64,000 nucleotides of DNA, taken from contig NZ_JAHIAB010000012.1 of the NCBI RefSeq assembly GCF_018760365.1, positions 1 to 64,000 of the forward strand, read 5' to 3'. This DNA comes from Pseudooceanicola endophyticus. Its GTDB lineage: Bacteria; Pseudomonadota; Alphaproteobacteria; Rhodobacterales; Rhodobacteraceae. Below, one piece after another: positions 51,653 through 59,451 of the stretch. Made by a program: the position numbers and the translations under genes. Numbering within the stretch: position 1 is the first letter of the stretch; each line of letters begins with the position of its first letter. A model generated the notes under the pieces. It did no database searches. It was not told where the DNA came from and worked only from the letters and a program-made list of their open reading frames with translations.

Positions 51653-52131
51653 GCGCGCGGCTCCGGGAAGGGGTTGCGGACAAGCTCCAGGATCATCTCG
51701 AGCAGGAAGATCGCCATCAGCGCACCGCTGACCGGCAGCGGCAGGTAGATCCAGAACCGCGAGATGCCGAGGGACTGGATCTCGCCGCTGGCGCGCATCT
51801 GCGCAAGCTGCCAGCCATGCACGCCCAGGATCCAGGCGACGCAGACGCCCGCGACGAGAGAGATCACCTCGACCGCGAAGGCCACGTTCGGGCGGTGGGT
51901 CGGCAGCACGTCGACGAAGTAATGGGCGCCGGTCCGAAGACCCAGGGCCGCCCCGATGAAGATGAGCCAGGTGAACAGAAGCTGGGCCAGGTCGCCGGTC
52001 CAGATGACCGGCAGATCCAGGACATTGCGGGCAAGGACCTGGAAGGCCACGGCAACGATCATGGCCGCGAAGGCGATCCAGCCAAGGAAGCGGATCACGG
52101 CGGCCAGCCCATCGCAGAGACGATGAAGCAT
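51649..52131 (-). CDS. TRAP transporter small permease (DctQ family), system 3
   Basis: The 160-residue, four-helix protein has VLARNVLDLPVIWTGDLAQLLFTWLIFIGAALGLRTGAHYFVDVL, the DctQ core. I choose ATG 52131, preceded by GAAAGAC; a GTG ten codons earlier is possible but has no ribosome site. It is coupled to the large permease by an ATGA overlap. Confidence 0.9.
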   Translation of the reverse strand: MLHRLCDGLAAVIRFLGWIAFAAMIVAVAFQVLARNVLDLPVIWTGDLAQLLFTWLIFIGAALGLRTGAHYFVDVLPTHRPNVAFAVEVISLVAGVCVAWILGVHGWQLAQMRASGEIQSLGISRFWIYLPLPVSGALMAIFLLEMILELVRNPFPEPRA

Positions 52132-52191
52132 GAGAAGTCTTTCAACGGGACCGTCCCGCACGGGGCGCGCGGAACGGCCGGTCAGGGGGGA

Positions 52192-53190
52192 TTACGCCTT
52201 CAGCAGGGCGTATTCGTCGGAGAGGTCCAGATCCTTTGCAAGGCCGACCTGCATCGGGGCCAGCACCTCCATGAAGGCCTGGGTATCGGGCCGCGAGACG
52301 GTGACGCCGTGGTTGGCCTGAAGATCCTCGACCAGCGCGGCATCATAGCCCTTGGCCTTTTCGACGCCGAGCGCATTGGCGTTCTTGGCGGCCTCGGTGA
52401 CGACGGCCTGCAGATCGGCGGGCAGCTTCTTCCAGGTCACCTCGGAGATCGAGGTATGGTTGACCTGCAGCGTGTGCTGGGTCAGCGCGACATGGGGCGC
52501 GACCTCGTAGAGCTTGGAGCCGGCATAGCCCGGCAGGGAGCTTTCCATTGCCTCGGCGACACCGGTCTGGATGGCGGCGTAAAGCTCTCCCCAGGCAACG
52601 GTGACCGGCAGCATCCCGAAGGCGGCCCAGGTCTTGGCGTCCATCGGCGAGGGGGGCGTGCGCATCTTCAGCCCCTTCAGATCGGCAGGGCCGGTCACGT
52701 CGACCTTGGCGGTGGACATGTTGCGGGTGCCGGAAACGCCAAGCGCCAGAAGCTTCATGCCGACGCCGCGCTTTTCGTAGACCTCTTCGAAATGGTCATG
52801 CACCGGGGTGCCGGGGCCGATCTTGGCCAGTGCCTCGTCCATGCCCTTGAACAGGTAGGGCATGGTGAAGATGCCGTATTCCGGGATCTGCTGCACCGCG
52901 TTCGAGGTGGTCGAGATCATCATGTCGATGGTGCCGAAGGCCATTTCGCCGATGACGGCGGGATCCTGGCCCAGCTGGCCGCTGTCGAAGATCTTGACGG
53001 CGATCTTGCCGCCCGACTTCTCCTCGATCTCGGCCTTCATGGCGGCGGCCATGTCGTTGTAGGGGTGCGGAGACTTCACCAGCGTGTGAATCCGCAGCGT
53101 GTACTTGGCAGCAGCCGCCGCCGGGCCGGCAACCGCCAGGGCCGCCAGGCCAGAGCCCATGGCAAGAACGTCGCGTCTGGAAATGGTCAT
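52192..53190 (-). CDS. TRAP transporter periplasmic binding protein (DctP family), system 3
   Basis: The 332-residue protein starts MTISRRDVLAMG and so has a twin-arginine-like signal peptide of about 28 residues (ending AAAAA-KYTLRIH), unusual compared with the Sec signals of the other two systems here. The DctP core shows FDSGQLGQDPAVIGEMAFGTIDMM, LALGVSGTRNMSTAKVDVTGPADLKGLKMRTP with the anion-binding Arg, and YAAIQTGVAEAMES. It is first in the transport and catabolic block and lies 96 bases downstream of the lysR stop. Confidence 0.93.
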   Translation of the reverse strand: MTISRRDVLAMGSGLAALAVAGPAAAAAKYTLRIHTLVKSPHPYNDMAAAMKAEIEEKSGGKIAVKIFDSGQLGQDPAVIGEMAFGTIDMMISTTSNAVQQIPEYGIFTMPYLFKGMDEALAKIGPGTPVHDHFEEVYEKRGVGMKLLALGVSGTRNMSTAKVDVTGPADLKGLKMRTPPSPMDAKTWAAFGMLPVTVAWGELYAAIQTGVAEAMESSLPGYAGSKLYEVAPHVALTQHTLQVNHTSISEVTWKKLPADLQAVVTEAAKNANALGVEKAKGYDAALVEDLQANHGVTVSRPDTQAFMEVLAPMQVGLAKDLDLSDEYALLKA

Positions 53191-53286
53191 GATCTCGTCA
53201 CCCTGTCGTTGGAATGGTCGTCTTCTTTTCTGACAGGGACGCTCTCTTGGCGAGGAGATAATTTCAAATACAAAGTTCAGCTGAGT

Positions 53287-54204
53287 TTATGCAGAAATGT
53301 TATGGACAGGTCGCCCGAAATGCGATTGCCCGGCGATCGTCTCGCGCAGCTCTTCGTAGAAAGCCGTTGCGGCACGGGACATTGACAGGCCGACCGGCTT
53401 GATCACCTGATAATCGAAGGGCAGCGCCGGCAGGAAGGGCCGCACGCAGAGCCTGTCGCCGAAAATGCCCGGGGTGATCGGATCGACGATGGCGATGCCC
53501 ACGCCCAGGGCGGCCAGGCTGCAGGCGGAATAGCTGGGCTGGGTTTCCGCGACGATGCGCGGTGTCACGCCCGCCTCGGCGCAGCAGCGCATCAGGTAAC
53601 TGTAGGTCAGGGTGCGGAAGTTCAGCGCCACCATCGGCACCGCATGCAGGTCCGCCGGGTGGATCGCCTCGCGCGTGGACAGCGGATGATCGGGGGCCAT
53701 GACGCAGACGCAATCGGTGCGGTAGGCGGCCAGAACCTCGACGTCCTGACGGCCGGGATCGGTCTGGGCGATGCCGATGTCGATCTGCCGCGAGGCCAGC
53801 AGATCGAGGATGCGCGGCGAGGTATGCACGTCGTGGCTGAACTCGATCCCGGGATGATGCATGACGATGCCGTGCAGCGCCCGGGGCAGGATCTCGAACG
53901 AAACCATCGGCATGGAGGCGATGCGGCAGACCGCGCGGTTCAGCGTGCGGATCTCCTCGGCGACCTGACCGAGGCGGTCGAGGCCGTAGAACATCCGCTC
54001 GACCTCCTGGAAGAAATCATAGGCCTCGCGGGTGGGCAGGGCCTTGCCGCCGGGGCGGTGCAGCAGCGGAAAGCCGATGCTGGCCTCCAGATCCGCGATC
54101 AGCCGGCTGACGGCGGGCTGCGAGACGTTGAGGGCGCGGGCGGCCTCCGTGATGGTGCCGTGGCGCATCACCATCCGGAAGGCGGTCAGCTGCTTCTGGT
54201 TCAT
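53287..54204 (-). CDS. LysR-family transcriptional regulator
   Basis: The 305-residue protein starts at ATG 54204; 109 codons of open frame upstream encode Pro/Arg-rich sequence and are rejected. Residues 1-60 are the LysR HTH (LTAFRMVMRHGTITEAARALNVSQPAVSRLIADLEASIG). Residues 90-290 are the effector-binding domain (CRIASMPMVSFEILPRAL; SRQIDIGIAQTD; LAALGVGIAIVDPITPGIF). It is upstream of TRAP system 3 on the same strand and divergent from the M20-type hydrolase gene. It probably regulates one or both; a T-N11-A dyad lies in the shared promoter region. Confidence 0.92.
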   Translation of the reverse strand: MNQKQLTAFRMVMRHGTITEAARALNVSQPAVSRLIADLEASIGFPLLHRPGGKALPTREAYDFFQEVERMFYGLDRLGQVAEEIRTLNRAVCRIASMPMVSFEILPRALHGIVMHHPGIEFSHDVHTSPRILDLLASRQIDIGIAQTDPGRQDVEVLAAYRTDCVCVMAPDHPLSTREAIHPADLHAVPMVALNFRTLTYSYLMRCCAEAGVTPRIVAETQPSYSACSLAALGVGIAIVDPITPGIFGDRLCVRPFLPALPFDYQVIKPVGLSMSRAATAFYEELRETIAGQSHFGRPVHNISA

Positions 54205-54282
54205 CGCTCCGGGGTCCGTTCTGGGAAAGTCGTCCCGTTGTCTCCGGTTGCGGGGACGCTGGCAATGGGAACGGCGGGTCCG

Positions 54283-54309
54283 CCGGCTATCAAGGGCGCC
54301 AATAGCCGG
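54283..54309. promoter_or_regulatory. LysR-type T-N11-A dyad in the lysR/hydrolase divergent region
   Basis: CCGGCTAT (54283-54290) and ATAGCCGG (54302-54309) are perfect inverted halves separated by 11 bases, giving the CTAT-N11-ATAG form expected of a LysR box. It is 79 bases upstream of the lysR start and 149 bases upstream of the hydrolase start. The rest of the 253-base region shows no clear promoter hexamers. Confidence 0.65.
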
Positions 54310-54457
54310 TATTTGCTGGACTTCTGGCGCCGGGGCGCCGTTGCCCCATTTCCGGGCAGAGCGCGCGGACGGGGGCGGGCCGGGCTGCGCGGCCCTTGTG
54401 GGGGCGCCGGGCGCGGGGCCAACTGCGCCCATTCGTGACCGCCAGAAGGATCCTGCC

Positions 54458-55687
54458 ATGCCCGCCTGCCTCCAGATCGACGCCGCCCGCCTGTGGTCCG
54501 ACCTGATGACCATGGGGGCGATCGGCGCCACCCCTGCGGGCGGCAGTTACCGCCCCGCGCTATCGCCCGCCGACCGCGAGGCGCGCAACCTGTTCCGTCA
54601 TTGGGCGCAGGAGGCCGGGCTGAGCGTCGGCGCCGATGCCATCGGCACCCTTTACGCCCGGATGGAGGGCTTGGATCCGCAGGCCGATCCGGTGCTGATC
54701 GGCTCTCACCTGGACACCCAGATGCCCGGCGGGCGCTTCGACGGCGTGCTGGGGGTGCTCGCGGGGCTGGAGGTCTGCCGCGCGCTGACCCGCGCCGGGA
54801 TCACCCCGCGCCGCCCCCTGGAGGTGGTGAACTGGACCAACGAGGAAGGCGCGCGGTTTCAGCCCGGGGTGATGGGATCGGCGCTGTTTGCGGGCACGCT
54901 GTCGCTGCCCGAAGCGCTGGAGCGGCGCGACGCCACGGGCCTGCGCCTGGCCGAGGCGATGGCCGAGAACGCCCCGCCCGGCCCCCTACCCTTCGCCCGC
55001 CCGGTGCACAGCTACCTTGAGCTGCATATCGAGCAGGGCCCCGAACTGGAGCGCACCGGCACCCAGATCGGGCTGGTCGACCGGTCCTCCTGCATGTGTT
55101 CGGGCTACGTGACGATCCGCGGAGAGAACGGCCATACCCAGACCGCCCCGATGTCGCGGCGCCGCAACGCGCTGGTCGCCGCCGCCAGGCTGGTGCTTGA
55201 GATCGAGCGCATCGGCGCCGCGCAGGAGCCCGAGGGCATGGTCAGCGCCTCGGTTCTGGATGTCTGGCCCAACAACCGCGTCAACATCCCCCACCGGGCC
55301 GAGATGTCCTATGCGGTGGTCCACATGCGCCCCGAGGGCCGCGCCGCGATCACTGCGCAGATCGAGGAGGCCGTCTCCCGGATCGCCCGCGAGACCGGGC
55401 TTGAGATCACGCTGGAGCACCGCCATTTCCGCGAGGCCCTGACCTTCGATGCCGATCTGCGCGCCCGTGCCCTCACGCTCGCGCAGGCGCGCGGCTACAG
55501 CGTGGCAGAGCTGGCGACGCTGACCGCGCATGATGCGCTTTCGATGCAGCCGCTCTGCCCGACGGCGCTGATCTTCGTGCCCTGCCGGGACGGCATTTCC
55601 CACAGCGAGGCCGAATGGTGCAGCCCCGAGGACGCCGCGCGCGGCGCGCAGCTGCTGGCCGATCTGGCGCTGGAACAGGTTCTGTAA
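54458..55687 (+). CDS. M20-family Zn hydrolase (N-carbamoyl-L-amino-acid / allantoate amidohydrolase type)
   Basis: The 409-residue protein starts at ATG 54458 with AAGGA upstream. Metal ligands are seen in IGSHLDTQMPGGRFDG (H84, D95) and NWTNEEGARF (E129/E130), with YLELHIEQGPEL, GENGHTQTAPMS and the C-terminal FVPCRDGISHSEAEW. These match beta-ureidopropionase, N-carbamoyl-L-amino-acid hydrolase and allantoate amidohydrolase. The family cleaves a carbamoyl or ureido group. The usual GAGHDA is replaced by TAHDA. It is divergent from lysR and followed by its own terminator, so it is a single-gene transcript. Confidence 0.92.
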   Translation: MPACLQIDAARLWSDLMTMGAIGATPAGGSYRPALSPADREARNLFRHWAQEAGLSVGADAIGTLYARMEGLDPQADPVLIGSHLDTQMPGGRFDGVLGVLAGLEVCRALTRAGITPRRPLEVVNWTNEEGARFQPGVMGSALFAGTLSLPEALERRDATGLRLAEAMAENAPPGPLPFARPVHSYLELHIEQGPELERTGTQIGLVDRSSCMCSGYVTIRGENGHTQTAPMSRRRNALVAAARLVLEIERIGAAQEPEGMVSASVLDVWPNNRVNIPHRAEMSYAVVHMRPEGRAAITAQIEEAVSRIARETGLEITLEHRHFREALTFDADLRARALTLAQARGYSVAELATLTAHDALSMQPLCPTALIFVPCRDGISHSEAEWCSPEDAARGAQLLADLALEQVL

Positions 55688-55712
55688 ACGGCTCTGCCCA
55701 ATTGCTGATCAG

Positions 55713-55746
55713 CCCCCGCGCCCGGTCCAATGGCGCGGGGGTTTTT
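55713..55746 (+). terminator. Intrinsic terminator after the M20 hydrolase gene
   Basis: A perfect 10-bp stem CCCCCGCGCC/GGCGCGGGGG (55713-55722 with 55732-55741) encloses a 9-base loop and is followed directly by T5 (55742-55746). Confidence 0.92.
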
Positions 55747-55907
55747 CGTAGACCTATGGGAATACTCGATTTTCCGAGAAGGTATAAAGCGCCGCTATAG
55801 TCAGGATGCAGCGTTTCTATTGGAGCGGCGCGGCCCCTGCGGGTCAGGCTGGGACCAGCAGCGGGCCCGGCCCCAGCCCGGCCCGCCTCCAACGAAAGGA
55901 CCTTCCC

Positions 55908-55976
55908 ATGACAGGGACCGTTGCCGCGCTGTTGCGCGCCCGGCGAAGCCATGCCCGAAAGGGGCCGCCATGCTGA
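55908..55976 (+). CDS. 22-codon leader ORF overlapping the dipeptide-type permease start
   Basis: An ATG at 55908 has an excellent AAAGGA ribosome site 7 bases upstream and opens a 22-residue frame rich in Arg, Ala and Leu (MTGTVAALLRARRSHARKGPPC). Its TGA (55974-55976) ends just past the ATG of the permease gene (55970-55972). The permease ATG itself has a moderate site (AAAGGGG). This looks like a short upstream frame that couples translation to the permease. It could also be a remnant of a longer gene. No homology is claimed. Confidence 0.45.
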   Translation: MTGTVAALLRARRSHARKGPPC

Positions 55977-56941
55977 GCTTCATCGCCCAGCGGCTGGTCA
56001 AGGCCGTGATCATCCTGCTGGCCATCACGGTCATGAACTTCCTGCTGATCCATTCCGCGCCGGGCGATCCGGCGCTGGTCATGGCCGGAGAGGCCGGAGA
56101 GGCCGATCCCACCTTCATCGCCGACCTGCGCGAACGCTTCGGCCTCGATCAGCCGCTCTACGTGCAGCTCTGGCGCTACGTGTCGAACGTGGCGCAGCTG
56201 AACCTCGGCTATTCCTACCGCCAGGAAGAACCCGTGCTGACCCTGATCGCCGAGCGCCTGCCCGCCACGCTGATCCTGTCGCTGTCGGCCTTCGTGATCT
56301 CTCTCGGGCTGGGGGTGCTGGCGGGGGTCGTCGCCGCCGCGCGCCAGGGCCGCTGGTCCGACAGCCTGATCTCGGCGGTGGCGCTGCTGTTCTATGCCAC
56401 CCCGCTGTTCTGGCTGGCGCTGATGGCGGTGCTGCTGTTCTCGGTCAAGCTGGGCTGGCTGCCGGCCTTCGGCTACCTGACCGTCGGATCCGACCTGACG
56501 GGGCTGGCCCGCGCCTTCGACATCTTCAAGCACCTGATCCTGCCGGCCACCACGCTGGGCCTCTTCGTGATGGCGGTCTACGTGCGCATGACCCGCGCCT
56601 CCATGCTGGAGGTCAGCCGCCTTGATTTCGTCAAGACCGCCCGCGCCAAGGGCCTGCGCCCGGGCCTCATCCTGCGCCGCCACGTGCTGCGCAACGCGCT
56701 GCTGCCGGTGGTGACGCTGGCGGGGCTGCAGGCCGGCCAGCTGGTCGGCGGCGCGGTGCTGATCGAGACCGTCTTCGCCTGGCCCGGGATCGGCCGGCTG
56801 ATGTTCGAGGCCCTTCAGGCGCGGGATTACAACCTGCTGCTCGGGGTTTTCGTGATGTCCGCCGCCATGGTGCTGCTGTTCAACCTGATCACCGATCTTC
56901 TCTATCGCGTGGTCGATCCGAGGATCCGTCTGACATCATGA
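55970..56941 (+). CDS. Dipeptide-type ABC importer permease 1 (DppB family)
   Basis: The 323-residue protein has six helices and the DppB pattern: MLSFIAQRLVKAVIILLAITVMNFLLIHSAPGDPA at the N-terminus, the RFGLDQPLYVQLWRYV periplasmic segment and the coupling loop DFVKTARAKGLRPGLILRRHVLRNALLPVV. It starts at ATG 55970; an 80-codon upstream extension in frame is rejected because it crosses the terminator region. The stop overlaps the next start in ATGA. Confidence 0.94.
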   Translation: MLSFIAQRLVKAVIILLAITVMNFLLIHSAPGDPALVMAGEAGEADPTFIADLRERFGLDQPLYVQLWRYVSNVAQLNLGYSYRQEEPVLTLIAERLPATLILSLSAFVISLGLGVLAGVVAAARQGRWSDSLISAVALLFYATPLFWLALMAVLLFSVKLGWLPAFGYLTVGSDLTGLARAFDIFKHLILPATTLGLFVMAVYVRMTRASMLEVSRLDFVKTARAKGLRPGLILRRHVLRNALLPVVTLAGLQAGQLVGGAVLIETVFAWPGIGRLMFEALQARDYNLLLGVFVMSAAMVLLFNLITDLLYRVVDPRIRLTS

Positions 56942-57777
56942 AGGATTTTGCCAAGAGCTTTGCCCGCAACCGCGGTGCCGTGCTGGGGATCGTCATCCTG
57001 GTGCTGGTGCTGGGCCTGACGCTGGCCGCGCCGCTCCTGTTTCCCCGCTCGCCCTGGTCCATCGTCCAGCGCCCCTTCCTGCCGCCGCTCTCGGTGCCGG
57101 GCTTTCCGCTGGGCACCGACACGCTGGGGCGCGACCTGGCGTCGGGGCTGGCGCATGGCGCCTATGTCTCGCTCATGGTCGGGCTGATCTCGACCGTGGT
57201 GTCGCTGGCCATCGGCGTGCCGCTGGGCGCCGCCGCGGGCTATTTCGGCGGCTGGGTCGATGACGGGCTGATGCGGATCACCGAATTCTTCCAGGTCATC
57301 CCGGCCTTCGCCTTCGCGGTGGTGCTGGTGGCGATCTTCCAGCCCTCGATCACCTCCATCGTCATCGCCATCGCGCTGGTCAGCTGGCCCCCCGTCGCGC
57401 GGCTTCTGCGCGGCGAGGTGATGTCGCTGCGCACCCGCGAATTCATCGAGGCCGCGGAGCTGTCGGGCCAGTCCGGTCTGACCATCATCTGGCGCCAGAT
57501 TCTGCCCAACACCCTGTCGCCGGTCATCGTGCTGGCCTCGATGATGGTGGCGACCGCGATCCTGACCGAAAGCGCGCTGTCCTTCATGGGCCTGGGCGAT
57601 CCCAACGTGATGAGCTGGGGCTACATGATCGGCGCCGGGCGCACGGTGATCCGCCAGGCCTGGTGGATCAGCTTCTTCCCGGGTCTGGCGATCCTGCTGA
57701 CGGTGCTGGCCTTCAACCTGATCGGCGAGGGGCTGAACGACGTGCTGAACCCGCGCCTTTCGAAACGCAGGAGCTGA
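56938..57777 (+). CDS. Dipeptide-type ABC importer permease 2 (DppC family)
   Basis: The 279-residue protein has DppC features: FAKSFARNRGAVLGIVILVLVLGLTLAAPLL, LGTDTLGRDLASGLAHGAYVSLMVGL and the coupling loop REFIEAAELSGQSGLTIIWRQILPNTLSPVIV. It overlaps permease 1 by 4 bases and precedes the fused ATPase gene by 3 bases. Confidence 0.94.
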   Translation: MKDFAKSFARNRGAVLGIVILVLVLGLTLAAPLLFPRSPWSIVQRPFLPPLSVPGFPLGTDTLGRDLASGLAHGAYVSLMVGLISTVVSLAIGVPLGAAAGYFGGWVDDGLMRITEFFQVIPAFAFAVVLVAIFQPSITSIVIAIALVSWPPVARLLRGEVMSLRTREFIEAAELSGQSGLTIIWRQILPNTLSPVIVLASMMVATAILTESALSFMGLGDPNVMSWGYMIGAGRTVIRQAWWISFFPGLAILLTVLAFNLIGEGLNDVLNPRLSKRRS

Positions 57778-57780
57778 GCC

Positions 57781-59427
57781 ATGCAGCAAAGCCAGACCAC
57801 CGCCGCCGAAATGGCAGCGACCCCGGTCCTGTCGATCAGCGACCTGCGCATCACCCTGCCCGAGGGGGCCGACCGCCCCTATGCCGTCGACCGCGTCAGC
57901 TTCGATCTGTTCCCCGGGCGCATCCTGTGCGTGGTGGGCGAAAGCGGCTCGGGCAAGTCGATGTCGGCCAATGCCATGATGGGCCTGCTGCCCGAGGGGG
58001 TGCGCGCGGCCAGCGGTCGCATCACCCTGGGCGAGACCGACCTGCTGAAACTGCCCGAAGAGGCGATGTACCAGGTGCGCGGCCGCCGCATCGGCATGAT
58101 CTTCCAGGAACCGATGTCGGCGCTGAACCCGCTGATGCGGGTCTCGGCCCAGATCGAGGAGGTCTTCGAGGCGCACGGGCTGCTCGGCCCCGCCGCGCGC
58201 CGCGCCCGGGCGCTGGAACTGCTGACAGAGGTCGGCCTGCCCGACCCCGAACGCGCCGCGCGCTCCTATCCGTTCCAGCTTTCGGGCGGGCAGCGCCAGC
58301 GCGTCGTCATCGCCATGGCCCTGGCGCTGGAGCCAGAGGTGCTGATCGCGGACGAGCCCACCACCGCGCTTGATGTCACCACCCAGGCGCAGATCCTTGA
58401 GCTGATCCAGACCCTGCAACGGGATCGCGACATGGCGGTGATGTTCATCACCCACGATTTCGGCGTGGTCGCCGAGATCGCCGATCATGTCGCGGTGATG
58501 CAGCTGGGCCGGGTGGTCGAGGAGGGCGATGCCGAAAGCGTGCTGACCCGTCCGCAGCACCCCTATACCCAGAAGCTGATCGCGGCGATCCCGACGCTTT
58601 CGGCGCGCGGCGACACCGCGCAGGCGCGCGCGCCGCTGATGACGGTCGAGGCGCTGTGCAAGACCTACACCCTGGGCGGGGGACTGTTTCGCAAGGTGAA
58701 GCGGGTCGAGGCGGTCAAGGACATCTCGGTCACCATCGGGCGCGGAGAGACCCTGGGCATCGTCGGCGAAAGCGGCTCGGGCAAATCCTCGCTCGGGCGC
58801 TGCCTGGTGCGGCTGCAGGATCCCGAAAGCGGGCGCATCCTGCTGGAGGGCGAGGACATGGCCGCGCTGGAGGGCAAGGCGCTGCGCGCCGCGCGCCGCC
58901 GGGTGCAGATGATCTTTCAGGATCCCTATGCCTCGCTCAATCCGCGCATCCGGGTGGGCCGGGCGATTGCCGACGGCCCCATCGCCTATGGCACCGATCC
59001 CCGGCAGGCGCTGGAACGCGCCGCCGAGCTGCTGGAAATCGTCGGACTGGGCGCCGGGGCCGCCAACCGCTTTCCGCACGAATTCTCGGGCGGGCAGCGC
59101 CAGCGCATCGGCATCGCCCGCGCCCTGGCGCTGGAGCCCGAGCTGATCGTCGCGGACGAGGCGGTCTCGGCGCTAGACGTGTCGATCCAGGCGCAGGTCC
59201 TCGATCTGCTGGCCGAACTGAAGCAGAGCCTGGGCCTGACCCTTGTCTTCATCACCCACGACCTGCGGGTCGCGGCCCAGATCTGCGACCGCGTGATGGT
59301 CATGCAGAAGGGCCGCTGCGTCGAGATCGGCACCGGCGCCGAGATCTTCGAGACCCCGAAGGACCCCTATACCCGCTCCCTGATCGAGGCGATCCCCGGA
59401 CGCGCCTACGAGGCCGGGCGGGCCTGA
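57781..59427 (+). CDS. Dipeptide-type ABC importer, fused DppD-DppF ATPase
   Basis: The 548-residue protein joins two oligopeptide-type ATPases in one chain. The first has Walker A GESGSGKS (53-60), [34 protein letters not shown] and [16 protein letters not shown]. The second has [12 protein letters not shown] near residue 325, [34 protein letters not shown] and [16 protein letters not shown]. Both keep Walker B and the switch His, so both sites should work. The second Walker B reads ADEAVSALD, as in many DppF proteins. Fusion of the two is common in alphaproteobacteria. Confidence 0.95.
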   Translation: MQQSQTTAAEMAATPVLSISDLRITLPEGADRPYAVDRVSFDLFPGRILCVVGESGSGKSMSANAMMGLLPEGVRAASGRITLGETDLLKLPEEAMYQVRGRRIGMIFQEPMSALNPLMRVSAQIEEVFEAHGLLGPAARRARALELLTEVGLPDPERAARSYPFQLSGGQRQRVVIAMALALEPEVLIADEPTTALDVTTQAQILELIQTLQRDRDMAVMFITHDFGVVAEIADHVAVMQLGRVVEEGDAESVLTRPQHPYTQKLIAAIPTLSARGDTAQARAPLMTVEALCKTYTLGGGLFRKVKRVEAVKDISVTIGRGETLGIVGESGSGKSSLGRCLVRLQDPESGRILLEGEDMAALEGKALRAARRRVQMIFQDPYASLNPRIRVGRAIADGPIAYGTDPRQALERAAELLEIVGLGAGAANRFPHEFSGGQRQRIGIARALALEPELIVADEAVSALDVSIQAQVLDLLAELKQSLGLTLVFITHDLRVAAQICDRVMVMQKGRCVEIGTGAEIFETPKDPYTRSLIEAIPGRAYEAGRA

Positions 59428-59451
59428 CACTTCCCCGAAAGGACGACCGCA

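Noticed and set aside
49413-51683. A 756-codon frame fusing TRAP sequence to the DapA-family enzyme
   Set aside because: The N-terminal part is an out-of-frame reading of the TRAP permease gene. The DapA-family protein has its own ATG and ribosome site at 50348.
54205-54531. N-terminal extension of the LysR protein by 109 codons
   Set aside because: The residues are Pro/Arg-rich, precede a complete HTH that starts at the normal position, and overlap the divergent hydrolase start.
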